Source: Protula sp. h YS-2021
Lineage: Eukaryota > Annelida > Polychaeta > Sabellida > Serpulidae
DNA length: 64,000 nucleotides
Assembly: GCA_949752745.1 (NCBI GenBank)
Contig: OX457029.1
Coordinates: 45,274,000-45,337,999, forward strand
Direction of reading: 5' to 3'
Within the stretch, counting starts at the first letter, position 1; the number at the start of each line of letters is the position of its first letter. The position numbers and the translations under genes are program-made. Below are positions 12,714 to 22,260 of the stretch, in pieces. The notes under the pieces were generated by a model. The model made no database searches, was not told the DNA's origin, and saw only the letters and a list, made by a program, of their open reading frames with translations.

Positions 12714-13029
12714 GTTGACTTGATTATAAATAACAACAGGAAAGCTACGATTGTGTTATTGGCACTACAAGCGAAAGTCTAAAAGTCTGATTGTGCCAAT
12801 GCCTGTTAATTTTCGGAACTTCACACACTAGAACACTTCTACGATAAGCAACTTTGTGGATTCAAAAGAAACAATATTTTCTGTAAAGCCATTTTCCTCT
12901 TTATATGTTCCATGTAGTTCTTTTGTCTTCTAGTGGTCCGAAAACTTCGTAAAAATCACAGCCCTGTTTTATTTCTCCGCAAGTTCCTGGAAAACCGCAG
13001 TGCCAGTTTTTTTCTGTTGTTATGTATTC

Positions 13030-13055
13030 TGGTCGTTGTCCTTGGACAGTCTTGT
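13030..13055 (+). repeat. GTCC-N-GGAC terminal-type motif, copy 1
   Basis: GGTCGTTGTCCTTGGACAGT followed by CTTGTTT. It matches copies at 29774-29803, 39708-39736 and 42080-42110 (core TTGTCCNTGGACANTCTTG with an imperfect palindrome). In the 39.7-42.1 kb region the motif sits at the ends of repeat blocks, so this copy may mark the end of a decayed element. Confidence 0.55.
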
Positions 13056-13086
13056 TTTTGGGAGGATGGGCCGAATAGCAAGTTAT

Positions 13087-13101
13087 AGAGAAGAGAAGAG
13101 A

Positions 13102-13171
<70 letters not shown>
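13087..13171. repeat. (GA)n microsatellite preceded by AGAGA-AG pentamers
   Basis: Four GAGAA-type units, then a long pure GA run. Confidence 0.97.
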
Positions 13172-13175
<4 letters not shown>

Positions 13176-14377
13176 GTAGAAAATTTTGTTCACAGAAAAG
13201 CTTTTACTTATTGCACAGTTTTCTGGTGACTGAGCAAGGTATTCGTAATTATCCTTGCTTGACAACAAGATGTATTTCTCTCTCGTTCTTAGATGATTAG
13301 GTTTATTGCTTAAAGCTTAATCACATCAATTCATATTTCTAAACCATCGTTTTTTCGCCCTACACTGATAAATTAGGTCGCATTTCAGATAGGCTATTGA
13401 GCTCCAGATTGCGCAATTTTTTTATTATTTCTTTTTTGATGAGATTCTACTAAAACTGGTATCTTTATTTGTTTCGCCATAATCCTGTTTTGATAAATTC
13501 TATTTCTGCAGCGTTCGATAAACTTGTGTTTATTGACTTATCTTAATTGCGCTGTGTCGACCGTCGGTCTCCTGTAATAGTGTCCCTGGCTGTTCGCTGC
13601 GTCCGATTATTTTCCGATATAGCCCCTGTGTGAAAACCAATTCACTTCAGCCTGTTTGTGTGGTTTGAATTCGATTCATGTGGAACCTGGGCGTCTCCGA
13701 GTTTGTGTTTCTGGATATATTGTTTGAAATCAACAACAAAAAAAAAAAAATAATGAAATAAATAAGTAAATAAATAAAAAAGTTTGAAAGATTACATTGA
13801 ATCCTGAGAACTGGCACTGTAGTTTGTGGAATGATGGGTCATTTGTTCTGATTGTTTAAAATGAGTAGATCATTCAAGATCAAAGATAATAAAAACAGAA
13901 TAATATCCTTTGGTAAATTTAAGGTGTTGACCCTTATTTTTTAATTTACCTGGGGCTAAAAAAATCTCTAACCTTGCCCGCAATTTTTGGTGAACATTCG
14001 GCAGTAATTCTGTTACTGTTACAATCTTCTTTTAAGGTTTTCTCCTTAATCTTAATTCCTGTAGAAATTACTTTTCCTTTTAATCTCTGGCTGATGAAGA
14101 AAAATCTAATAAAAGCCGTATGTGATTGCTTCTTGGAGTAGGTAAATCTCAATGATATTAGACAAATGAAAAATGTATCTAGGCAAGAGATACTGTACCA
14201 GATCTAATCCCGCCGACCGTTTTCGGGGCTTGCGTGGGTAGTAAGTATTCAAGATCCCAACCTGCATCTCAATGGATGAGTTTAATAGAGAAAAAGAAGG
14301 AATTGATTAAAATGTCTGTGAGGGAAGTGTTCTAAAGGCTTCCGGGTTGGCTGGTGCACAAAATGTGCCAGGTTGTT
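13172..14377. other. No gene supported
   Basis: AT-rich sequence with an A-run and AAAT repeats near 13739-13780. I see no splice-framed open block and no repeat matched elsewhere in the window. Confidence 0.55.
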
Positions 14378-15040
14378 ATGTTTCCCCCGCGGAGGGGAAA
14401 CATTTTGTTTTTGTACTTTCTTTATGTGTGTTTGCATTGGGTATGTGTATGTAGTGTCTGCGTCTGTTGTAGACGCCTGGTTGTGTTAACACGGTAACTC
14501 GAGCTCATCAGCTCCAAACTTGGTGGGTCCGCCGGGTTGGGACTGTATTTGGCGTATACTGCGTGACGTCACAGAATGTCAAAGCGTGACAGTTGTACCT
14601 GTCACTGCAGAACGAAACGTCGGATTAGCTTCAAACTTGGTAGGGTAATGTCTTGGTTGGGTTCGACATTTAGAATGTATTTGGTGTATGTGGCGGAACC
14701 TGTGACGTCATTATACGTGTTTTGGACGCTAGACTTTGTTAACAAGATAACTTTCTGCCGATAAGTCGCATCAGCTTCAAATTTGGTGGAATTATGCATT
14801 GGCTGGGTTCGACGGTTCGTATTATATTGGAGCAGTAGTGCAACGGATGATGTCATTGGGCGTCGAAACGTGTTGCGGACACTTGACTTTGTTGACACGA
14901 TAACTCTCGAACGGCAGGTGGGATCAGCTTCAAACTTAGTGGGATTATGCCTTGGATGTGCCTGACGGTTGTTATAGTATTTGACACATATTAGACAACG
15001 CATGGTGCCATGTGACGTCAAAAAATGATTGCAAATTCAC
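14378..15040 (+). repeat. Hairpin-led repeat element with four ~145 bp units and CRE palindromes
   Basis: The element opens with a perfect 10-bp stem, ATGTTTCCCC (14378-14387) paired with GGGGAAACAT (14394-14403), loop CGCGGA. A GTGTGTTTGCATTGGGTATG-like segment and GTCTGCGTCTG follow. Then come four diverged units near 14490, 14610, 14745 and 14895, each with a GTTAACACGATAACT-like string followed by ATCAGCTTCAAACTTGGTGG. TGACGTCA occurs three times (14564, 14703, 15013). The openness of both strands here is a by-product of the repeat. It has the look of a non-autonomous element; the class is uncertain. Confidence 0.65.
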
Positions 15041-16918
15041 ACCATATGCTTTTGCTTTGAATTTTGGCGAAGGGGATTTCGTTAGTACCCACAACGATGA
15101 GTGGGGAAGAGGGGGGGGAGGGGAGGAGGGTTATAACGATGCAGAGCCGTTCCGAGGTTAGCGGGTGAGGTTTGAGGTTTGATGAGGGGAGGGGGATAGC
15201 GGTACCTTTATTAGTGCACAAGTTGTCGCAGCTGGCTGGACATAGCATGACGCCGGATTTTCTGTGCGCTTACTTGTTCCCTTCAGTTTTTTATGCGCTT
15301 CTATAGAGATGCGTTGTTATTTTTAATTGACAAGTAAATAGGACGTGCTACTGCCTCCCCCTCCCCCTCCTCCCCCCACCCCCACAGCAAAGTTGTTTTC
15401 ACTTGGCTGGTAAGGTGTTCCATACATTGGAGTAGTTATGTAACCTTATGTGGCATTGCTTGTGGTACCTGGAAGTATTTTTCATTTTTAAGTGGATCAT
15501 CTCATATCTTGTGGTATGACAAGCAGCTCACCATTTTGGCATCAACATGCCCCCTTCTGTCCCCTCCCCCGACCCCCATCCAACCAGAGGGGAGTGATCT
15601 GTTATACATATTTTAAGCTGTCTTTATAGTGCTTTTTTTGCTGAGGAGAATGTACAAAGACATATAGGTATATATCATGGATATAAGTACACTGGGTACA
15701 GACCTATGCCGCGAAAGGGGAAAAAGGGATAGGGTTGCGTTCAGAGCAGTACCTGCATTAGATGGCGGGGACGGGGATGGGGGAGGCTGTAAGCATTAAA
15801 AAAATCACCAATGAATAGGGAATTGGCGATGTAGCGACCTATAAGAAAGACTTAAAGTAAAACCTGCTTGTCCATGACCAGCTGAAAGACCCGGATAAAA
15901 GACATAACAAAGCCTCTGTGGTGACCCCCGTTCATTTCCGGTATTAAAAGACTAGAGAAAAACATGTTTGCAGCAACCACATGCTTGATACAGATGAAAA
16001 AAGACGTAGAGTATAAGCCCAGTGTATAGAGGTCACAATCTGCATTGCTACACCTACACGTGGAGGTGTGTGGAAATTAAGGATTAAGATACTCACAACT
16101 CGGTTTATGTACCTCCGCCTTTCAGAGATAGGACAAATGTGTTATGTAGTCCTAGTTCTGGGCACATGTGGTACATATTCATATACATTTATATAAGGTA
16201 AAAGTCTTATAATTCTGAAATACTACCAAATTGTCAAAATTTTCAACTTTCTAAAGCGCTAAAGCGAAGGAGGGGCAAGGGAAGAGGGGGGATGTCTGGG
16301 AAAACATTTGTTTCTGTTTACAAAAACAAAACGGCAGTGGTTAGCTATTAAAAATGTTCGATATATTCGGGTACACGGATGTTGTTGTGCACTGGCCGCT
16401 CTATTTCTTTTTTGTTAATTTGAACAAACCCTTCTGTCTGTATGTCTGTAGGGGGAGGGGGGGGGGTCAATACTGCTTTTTCACCTGTTAAAAAGACCTG
16501 ATAGTAGTCACTTATATTGGTGACAAGCATATTTTTGAGAAAAAATCTATGGAATGAAGTGTTTTCTACTGCATGGCTCGATTTACCTGTTTGTATCCTA
16601 TGTTGAAATTTTAGATTTAGTCAGTGTAAAAGAGATCCCGGTCTGTTTCATCTGGTTATTTCCAGGGGTGTGTTTTGTAATTGCTCTGTCACGAAGGGAC
16701 CAGATCTTAAGGTGAAACATGTTGAAAAGCGACCGGAAAACACTAGCCTCTTGCTTAATGTGCTGTTGTCATATAAAGTCATTATGAGGCTGCAACCCCC
16801 GAGTTAAAATTTCTGAATTTTCTGACCGATAGATTTATCTTCAGAACAGATAAATCGTCATATTTATTAACACAATGATTAAGTATAGCATGCTTCGTTT
16901 TTGCAACAGGTCTTTGAT
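15041..16918. other. No gene supported; G-rich and C-rich stretches
   Basis: Purine-rich G runs near 15105-15190 and C-rich runs near 15353-15385 and 15550-15580 stand out from the AT-rich background. A G-run of about nine lies near 16456. These could form quadruplexes but I see no gene context. A short stem GATTTATC/GATAAATC is present near 16832-16857. Confidence 0.5.
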
Positions 16919-16945
16919 CATTGCGTTTCCAATTTAAACGCAATG
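16919..16945. other. Perfect 10-bp hairpin
   Basis: CATTGCGTTT pairs with AAACGCAATG across a 7-base loop. It lies about 95 bp upstream of the acceptor at 17038-17039, inside or just beside the segment duplicated at 22 kb. Function is unknown. Confidence 0.5.
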
Positions 16946-17039
16946 AACTAAATCCTTAGAATGTGACACGCAAAATAATGATTTGTATGCAGAGTCACTG
17001 TTACATTAAAACAAAATACTTTTTTTTCTCTCGTTACAG

Positions 17040-17137
17040 GTAAGAATACGAAATTGAAAGATTCATGGTGGATTCCTGACAGGAAGCTCGGCATCGGAAA
17101 CGTACCTCGTCCGACATTTGCAACGCAGGAAGTCTAA
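17040..17137 (+). CDS. Candidate terminal exon, 31 codons, unknown protein
   Basis: A strong polypyrimidine tract and acceptor (TTTTTTTTCTCTCGTTACAG, AG at 17038-17039) is followed by a frame open for 31 codons and a TAA at 17135-17137. It would be entered in phase 1. The peptide begins KNTKLKDSWWIPDRKLGIGN and has a credible coding-like composition. A diverged copy of the same block, including the acceptor and flanks, lies at 22129. No upstream exon is identified. The bases after the acceptor, GTAAGAA, also resemble a donor, so a recursive-splicing or pseudo-exon role is an alternative. Confidence 0.35.
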
Positions 17138-17479
17138 GCTCTCTTTTAATTAATGTGAAAAGGAAAAAAAATAATGATAATAATTTCATGACATAGATAT
17201 TTATCACGCAACAAAAGCGACTTAATTCAGTGCTCGAAAAAAAAAAATCTTGTTTGGAGCGTAGGGTTGCCGAGAGGGGGTTTTATTGAGGTGGCCTTGT
17301 GCCACCTACTGGGTCCGCCTAGTACTACACATGGAAAGGGAAGACAGAGTGCCGTCTGTATGAACGTATTGCTTTGGGTAACATGTTCTCATTTTTTGGG
17401 GGAGAGGTAGCGTACGAGTAATTAGCCACTTTTGAGTTCAGCAAAATTACTTCCTTCTCAAAGTGCTACCTTTAGTGTG

Positions 17480-17800
17480 GATTTTGGATATTCTGCTACG
17501 TCCTGAGAGAGTTTTGGGTGAATTGATACCTCCAGACCGCGGGTCGGGTGAATTGACACCTTCTGACTAAGTTTTGGGTCAGTTGACACCTTCTGACTGT
17601 GTTGTGGGTGAATTGATACCTTCTGACAGAGTTTTGGGTGAATTGATACCTCCTGACTCCGTTTTTGGTGAATTGATACCTTCTGACTGTGTTTGAATGA
17701 ATTGATACCTCCCAACTGTGTTTTGGGTGAATTGATACCTCCTGACTGAGTTTTGGGTGAATTGATATCTCCTGATTGAGTTTTGGGTGAAGTTTGGCGG
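17480..17800. repeat. 30-bp minisatellite, about ten copies
   Basis: The unit is close to GTTTTGGGTGAATTGATACC + TCCTGACTGA. The minus strand is open through the array as a 156-codon ATG frame (17928-17458): an N-terminal hydrophobic stretch (MLNIFLYFILSTTVIIITFF) followed by ten-residue repeats. Midway an irregular unit shifts the frame, so repeats read GGINSPKTQS on one side and VSIHPKLSQK on the other. Such a shift without loss of openness argues that the array is not under protein-coding constraint. Confidence 0.9.
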
Positions 17801-17937
17801 TAGCGAAAAGACTTGGTACCGTATGTTGCTCTGTCCCAGTTTTGTGTATCGTTTAAAGACATTATAGTAAAAAAAGTGATTATGATAACGGTTGTGGAAA
17901 GAATAAAATATAAAAATATATTAAGCATGAATAGCAA

Positions 17938-18657
17938 GTAAATTGATCCCCGCTGCCCAACTCCCTTCCACCCCGACAGGATTTTAACTCTTCAAAATTC
18001 CTGCCACAAAAGCAATCAAAACTCAAAGCATATTAAAGCTAGGTCGATTTAGCGCTTTGATTGACGTGAAGGATCTTTCTTTCTTGTGAAAAAAATGCCA
18101 TTTTGTTCTCGAAGTAATTGAGCATCCAGATTTTTACCGCTTTTAGTTTTTTTTCCTGCACGATCTTTATAAAAGAATATATTCGGTTCATGATGAGTTA
18201 ACTGCTGCGATCTTGTCTGATGTCAAACCCAAAGGTGTATTTTTGTGAATTTTGAGCAAATTTAGCGCACAGGTATGTTCGTATTTTACCACTAGTCGCT
18301 TATCGCTCCTGGTATGTCTCTCTTGCACATGGTCCAAGCGCGGGGAAAATGTTACGCTAAGGTTTTAAATTTATTTTTCACTGTGCGAAAGTCTTAGGGA
18401 TCTTTGCAAGGTCGGATTTGGTGAAGTGAAGTTTCATCACTTGGTTAAACCAAGGAGCGTGGTGCAAGAAATGTATTGAGGTTACGACTCTTTCCTATGA
18501 TACAAGTGACCGGTGGAGGCAAAATTCCATTCCTTATCTCAGTTCTAAAATATCATTTTACTTCCTGTATCCTTCAGGTATTAGAATTTCCAGCAAACAA
18601 CACACCTGTGCAGTCTTTACGCTCTACATCTACTTAACAGTAACATTATATGTTATT
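17938..18657. other. No gene supported
   Basis: AT-rich sequence with no repeat match and no splice-framed open block that I can support. Confidence 0.5.
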
Positions 18658-19345
18658 ATCCCCCGTGAAACGGAGGGATATAGGTTTGAGCTTGTCCGTC
18701 TGTCCACACTTGATGGTAAGTACCTTGTGGAGTCCACTTCTCTATTAAATAAATTGGTTAGAGCTTTTTATCATCTATACAGCTAGTAACGAGGGAATGT
18801 AGGTGTGCAGCGTCAAGGTTTCAGTTTGATCGATCAAAAATTGTAAAAATACAGCCCTCTGAAAATTGCCTAAATTAACGCTTTCGAGGGTTCCTTGTGG
18901 AATTCACTTCTTTATTAAAAATCATATGTGCATGTGTATATGTGCAACGTTAAGGTTTCAGTTTGATCGATCAAAAATTGTCGAAATTACTGCCCCCTGA
19001 AAATGGGCTAAATTTTCGTGTCACAGAAGGTACCTTGTGGTGTCCACTAACGCAATATTAAGGAATCACGTAAGAGCTATTAATCTTTCTTATACCAAAG
19101 AAATGTAAAATAAAGATGTGCAAAGTCAAACTTTCAGTTTCATCGATCGAAAATTGTCGAAATTACAACCCTGTGAAAATGGGCTAAATTGATGCTTTCG
19201 TGTCACAGAGAGTACCTTGTGAAGTCCACTTGCCTATAAAGGAATCATGTAAGACCAATTATTATTTCAATTATGCAATAATTAGGGAATAAAGATTTTC
19301 TACGTCCAGTTTATGAGTTTCACTGGGGATCCTGCTGCTCTCTGA
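18658..19345 (+). repeat. Hairpin-led repeat element with four ~160 bp units
   Basis: The element starts with ATCCCCCGTGAAACGGAGGG + AT, a stem of ATCCC-CCGT pairing with ACGG-(A)-GGGAT (18658-18680). GTCCGTCTGTCC follows. Then four diverged units each contain GTACCTTGTGGAGTCCACTT or a variant (near 18719, 18890, 19030 and 19210), AGGTTTCAGTTTGATCGATC and AAAATTG. The order hairpin, GTCYGT tract, ~150 bp tandem units is the same as at 14.4 and 38.7 kb although the units themselves differ. Confidence 0.65.
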
Positions 19346-19659
19346 CAACATCTAGTTGTATTATTTGTTGAATTATACACTTGCTGAACATGCTGTAGGT
19401 TTTGTGATAACAAAAATTATACATTATTGGATATTCAAAAAAATGTGAAATGTAATTAATTTTCCAATGACCGCACATAAACGGCCATTAAGAAAACCTT
19501 AGTAGTTAGTAAACCTATCGTGATTGATCTCAACGCATAAGCACAAATATCGGAGAGCCTTCAGCCAAATGTAGGTGGAAATCATATGAGGGTTTATGGT
19601 TAAAATTGAAGTACAACTGTTATGGCGAAAACTGTACAGCAGAATATGTCTCCCTAGCC

Positions 19660-19980
19660 CCAAGTCCGACCAACACACTTTTACAAACCCAAGTCCGGCC
19701 TTGACATGTGTGCAAACCCCAGTCCGCCTACACAGGTGTACAATCCTCAGTCCGGCCTACACTTGTACAACTCCCAGTCAGGTCTACACATTTGTACAAC
19801 CGCCAGTCCATCCTATACATGTGTGCAACCCCCAGCCCGCCTACACACTTGTACAATACCCATTCCGACGTACACGATTGTACAATCCCCGGTCCGGCCT
19901 ATACATTTGTACAACTTCCAGTCCGCCTACACACTTGTACAACCACCAACCCTGCCTATGCAATTGTACAACCCCAACGA
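19660..19980. repeat. ~28-bp minisatellite, about eleven copies
   Basis: Unit close to CAGTCCGCCTACACACTTGT + ACAACCCC, quite diverged. Because the unit length is not a multiple of three, three plus-strand frames are each open in part (19596-20027, 19706-20056, 19708-19995); none is a credible gene. The last unit runs directly into the 441-bp duplication. Confidence 0.9.
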
Positions 19981-20848
19981 CGTCGGCTGGTCTGAAAAAA
20001 GAGAATATGTCATTATGTCTTGGTTAAATGTATTTCGAAAAGATTTACAATTTTGAGACGTATTTTTCTCTCAAAATTATTTCTATACCTGTAATAAATC
20101 CTTTTAATATGACTTTAAACTACAAGGCAAGAAAGTAGTCAATAATGACACACACCGTAAATCGTATAAACACATATACATAATCGACTTTTCAATTTCG
20201 AGTAATAGAGAAAACCAGTCCATTGAAACATCAAGTGTGATAGGTGTGAGGATTCGCCTTTGTATATGAAGAGATCGTTTTTATTGTACAAAGTTACTTT
20301 CCACTCGGCCAGTTCAACTTTTTAAAAATTCATCTGTATAAATTTATAGAGAAAGTTAAGATAAAGACAAAATCTGATAAATATTATCTTTTAAAACTTA
20401 ACTGGAGTACAACCCCAACGACGTCGGCTGGTCTGAAAAAAGAGAATATGTCATTATGTCTTGGTTAAATGTATTTCGAAAAGATTTACAATTTTGAGAC
20501 GTATTTTTCTCTCAAAATTATTTCTATACCTGTAATAAATCCTTTTAATATGACTTTAAACTACAAGGCAAGAAAGTAGTCAATAATGACACACACCGTA
20601 AATCGTATAAACACATATACATAATCGACTTTTCAATTTCGAGTAATAGAGAAAACCAGTCCATTGAAACATCAAGTGTGAAAGGTGTGAGGATTCGCCT
20701 TTGTATATGAAGAGATCGTTTTTATTGTACAAAGTTACTTTCCACTCGGCCAGTTCAACTTTTTAAAAATTCATCTGTATAAATTTATAGAGAAAGTTAA
20801 GATAAAGACAAAATCTGATAAATATTATCTTTTAAAACTTAACTGGAG
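19966..20848. repeat. Recent 441-bp direct tandem duplication
   Basis: The sequence from about 19966 to 20406 is repeated from about 20407 to 20848 at an offset of 441. In my reading the copies differ by a single base in the AGTGTGATAGGTG / AGTGTGAAAGGTG segment. The second copy also repeats the final GTACAACCCCAACGACG stub of the minisatellite. The near identity indicates a very recent event, or an assembly duplication. Confidence 0.93.
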
Positions 20849-21178
20849 TCAGCCGCCAACAACACCCCTCCTCACAAAGACATTATACTTTTTATTGAAA
20901 ATCTGCGCCTATCTCAAAATTTTGGAAATTTGTTTCATTTCCGGTATCTGTTTTCACAGCCGGCCAGATTACAGATTAACAGCCTTCATGAACCGCTATA
21001 CGAGATTTGATAACAAGATTAATTTAAGAATGATGCTGAACTAACCGCTGAATTTAAACAGTCCAGGACTTAGACTAATATAATCAAATTATATCGTCCG
21101 TCCTAAAAAACTTACTAAATTGACTAAAACACTAAATTTTTGGCATGTGATCTGGTTCAAGTATATATATATATATAT
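20849..21178. other. No gene supported; short (TA)n at the right edge
   Basis: AT-rich sequence ending in about eight TA units (21162-21178) that abut the degenerate transposase. Confidence 0.55.
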
Positions 21179-21430
21179 GCTGAATGTGGGCGCGCTTATC
21201 CTGCTGGAAGATGACATGGCATGGATCACTTAAACTTCATCTATGTATCGACGGACTGTTAACATGCCTAATTAACTAAAAACGTCTTACTGATAAAGGA
21301 GATTCCAGCCCATAGCGTTACGTTTGTAGCAGCCCATCTCGAATGCAACAGTTTGCGTACAGTTTGAACTGCCTTCCTCACAGACACGTGCTTTGGCTCT
21401 AAAATTGCATACGACGGCTTTTTAAACTCG
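21179..21430 (-). pseudogene. Degenerate Tc1/mariner-like transposase fragment
   Basis: Read on the minus strand, three short blocks match the order and spacing of Tc1/mariner DDE transposases: VTLWAGISF (about 21322-21296), LTVRRYIDEV (about 21265-21232) and HVIFQQDKRAHIQ (about 21219-21181). The last corresponds to the catalytic FQQDNARPH-type motif with the second catalytic aspartate kept. The three blocks lie in different frames with stops between them, so the gene is dead. Sequence left of 21179 is a TA microsatellite, so the C-terminal part is missing. No terminal inverted repeats are recognised. Confidence 0.65.
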
Positions 21431-22049
21431 TTCATATGCAATACCAGAAATACGTTACAGATCTGCTAGGAATTTTTTAATTTTCTAATTTTCACTTTTT
21501 AATTACGGACGGTATACTTTGTACGTACCACGAAATACTTCCGAACATGGTTGTATTTTAAGGTAAAACTTCATTAACTGCTGTAAAACACCGTTCAAAA
21601 AGTCTCAAAAACTGATGTTTGTTTAACTGCTAACATAAATATTATGCAGTGTGGTAATCGGAGCTGGCTGGAAAGACTCACAGCGTCGGACGTTGTCGTG
21701 TGTCACCTTTGCAAGCAACTCAAATTGTTGGTAGAGTTGAGTTGTTTTGCATATTTTGCATTCAGTATGTTGAATCCAATCAATTGAACTCTATGAAGAA
21801 AGAAATGTGCACTGCTTAAGCAACATGATTGCGGTTGGTTATAAATCATGGCAGTTTACGTTTCACGGTTACATTAAGAAACTGTGAGACATTATTTCTA
21901 TAATTTTTTTCTGATTATTTTGATTGAATTGATTGGGGCGTCTTTTGAAAGTCTCATATTGTTAACGAGAACCTGATCAGTTTATTTCCTTTCCGCAATC
22001 AGCTCTTCGTTATTGGGTTACTATCAGCTTTGTTGTTACGAATTTACCA

Positions 22050-22260
22050 TGCGACATGCAATTAAATGCTTTATATACATAAGTCAATGCTGAAGTGTTA
22101 ACAAGTATTCATTTTTTTCTCGTTTCAGGTAAGAAATTGAACTTTGACGTGGTGGTATGCATTTGTGAGATGTAAACATGGGAAATAACCTTATCCAAAA
22201 ATTGGTACACACGATATCTGAATGGTATCACAGTGTTTTTAATTAATTTAAAAGGAAAAG
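22050..22260 (+). repeat. Diverged duplicate of the 16970-17165 segment
   Basis: Landmarks in the same order: TGCGACATGCAA versus TGTGACACGCAA, a TTTTTTTCTCGTTTCAG acceptor tract, GTAAGAAATTGAA versus GTAAGAATACGAAATTGAAA, ATGGTGGAT versus GTGGTGGTAT, and TTTTAATTAATTTAAAAGGA versus TTTTAATTAATGTGAAAAGG. Offset is about 5.09 kb. The copies are clearly diverged, so the duplication is old. Confidence 0.6.
22129..22175 (+). CDS. Candidate terminal exon, paralogue of the 17040 block
   Basis: After the acceptor at 22127-22128 the frame equivalent to that at 17040 (phase 1 entry) is open for 14 codons, KKLNFDVVVCICEM, then TAA. It is shorter than its paralogue's 31 codons and diverges after the first residues. 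It may be a decayed copy or a distinct alternative terminal exon. No upstream exon is known. Confidence 0.2.

Noticed and set aside
14602..15021. 139-codon minus-strand frame with RxIVSTKSSVRNT-like repeats
   Set aside because: It lies entirely in the hairpin-led tandem element; the repeated peptide reflects the ~145-bp repeat units.
17458..17928. 156-codon minus-strand frame with an N-terminal hydrophobic segment and ten-residue repeats, like a secreted repeat protein
   Set aside because: The frame shifts relative to the 30-bp unit midway yet stays open, so the peptide repeat changes from GGINSPKTQS to VSIHPKLSQK. Openness follows from the unit, not from selection.
19596..20056. Three overlapping plus-strand frames rich in Thr, Cys, Tyr and Pro
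   Set aside because: They are different reading frames of the ~28-bp minisatellite and each drifts between frames of the unit.
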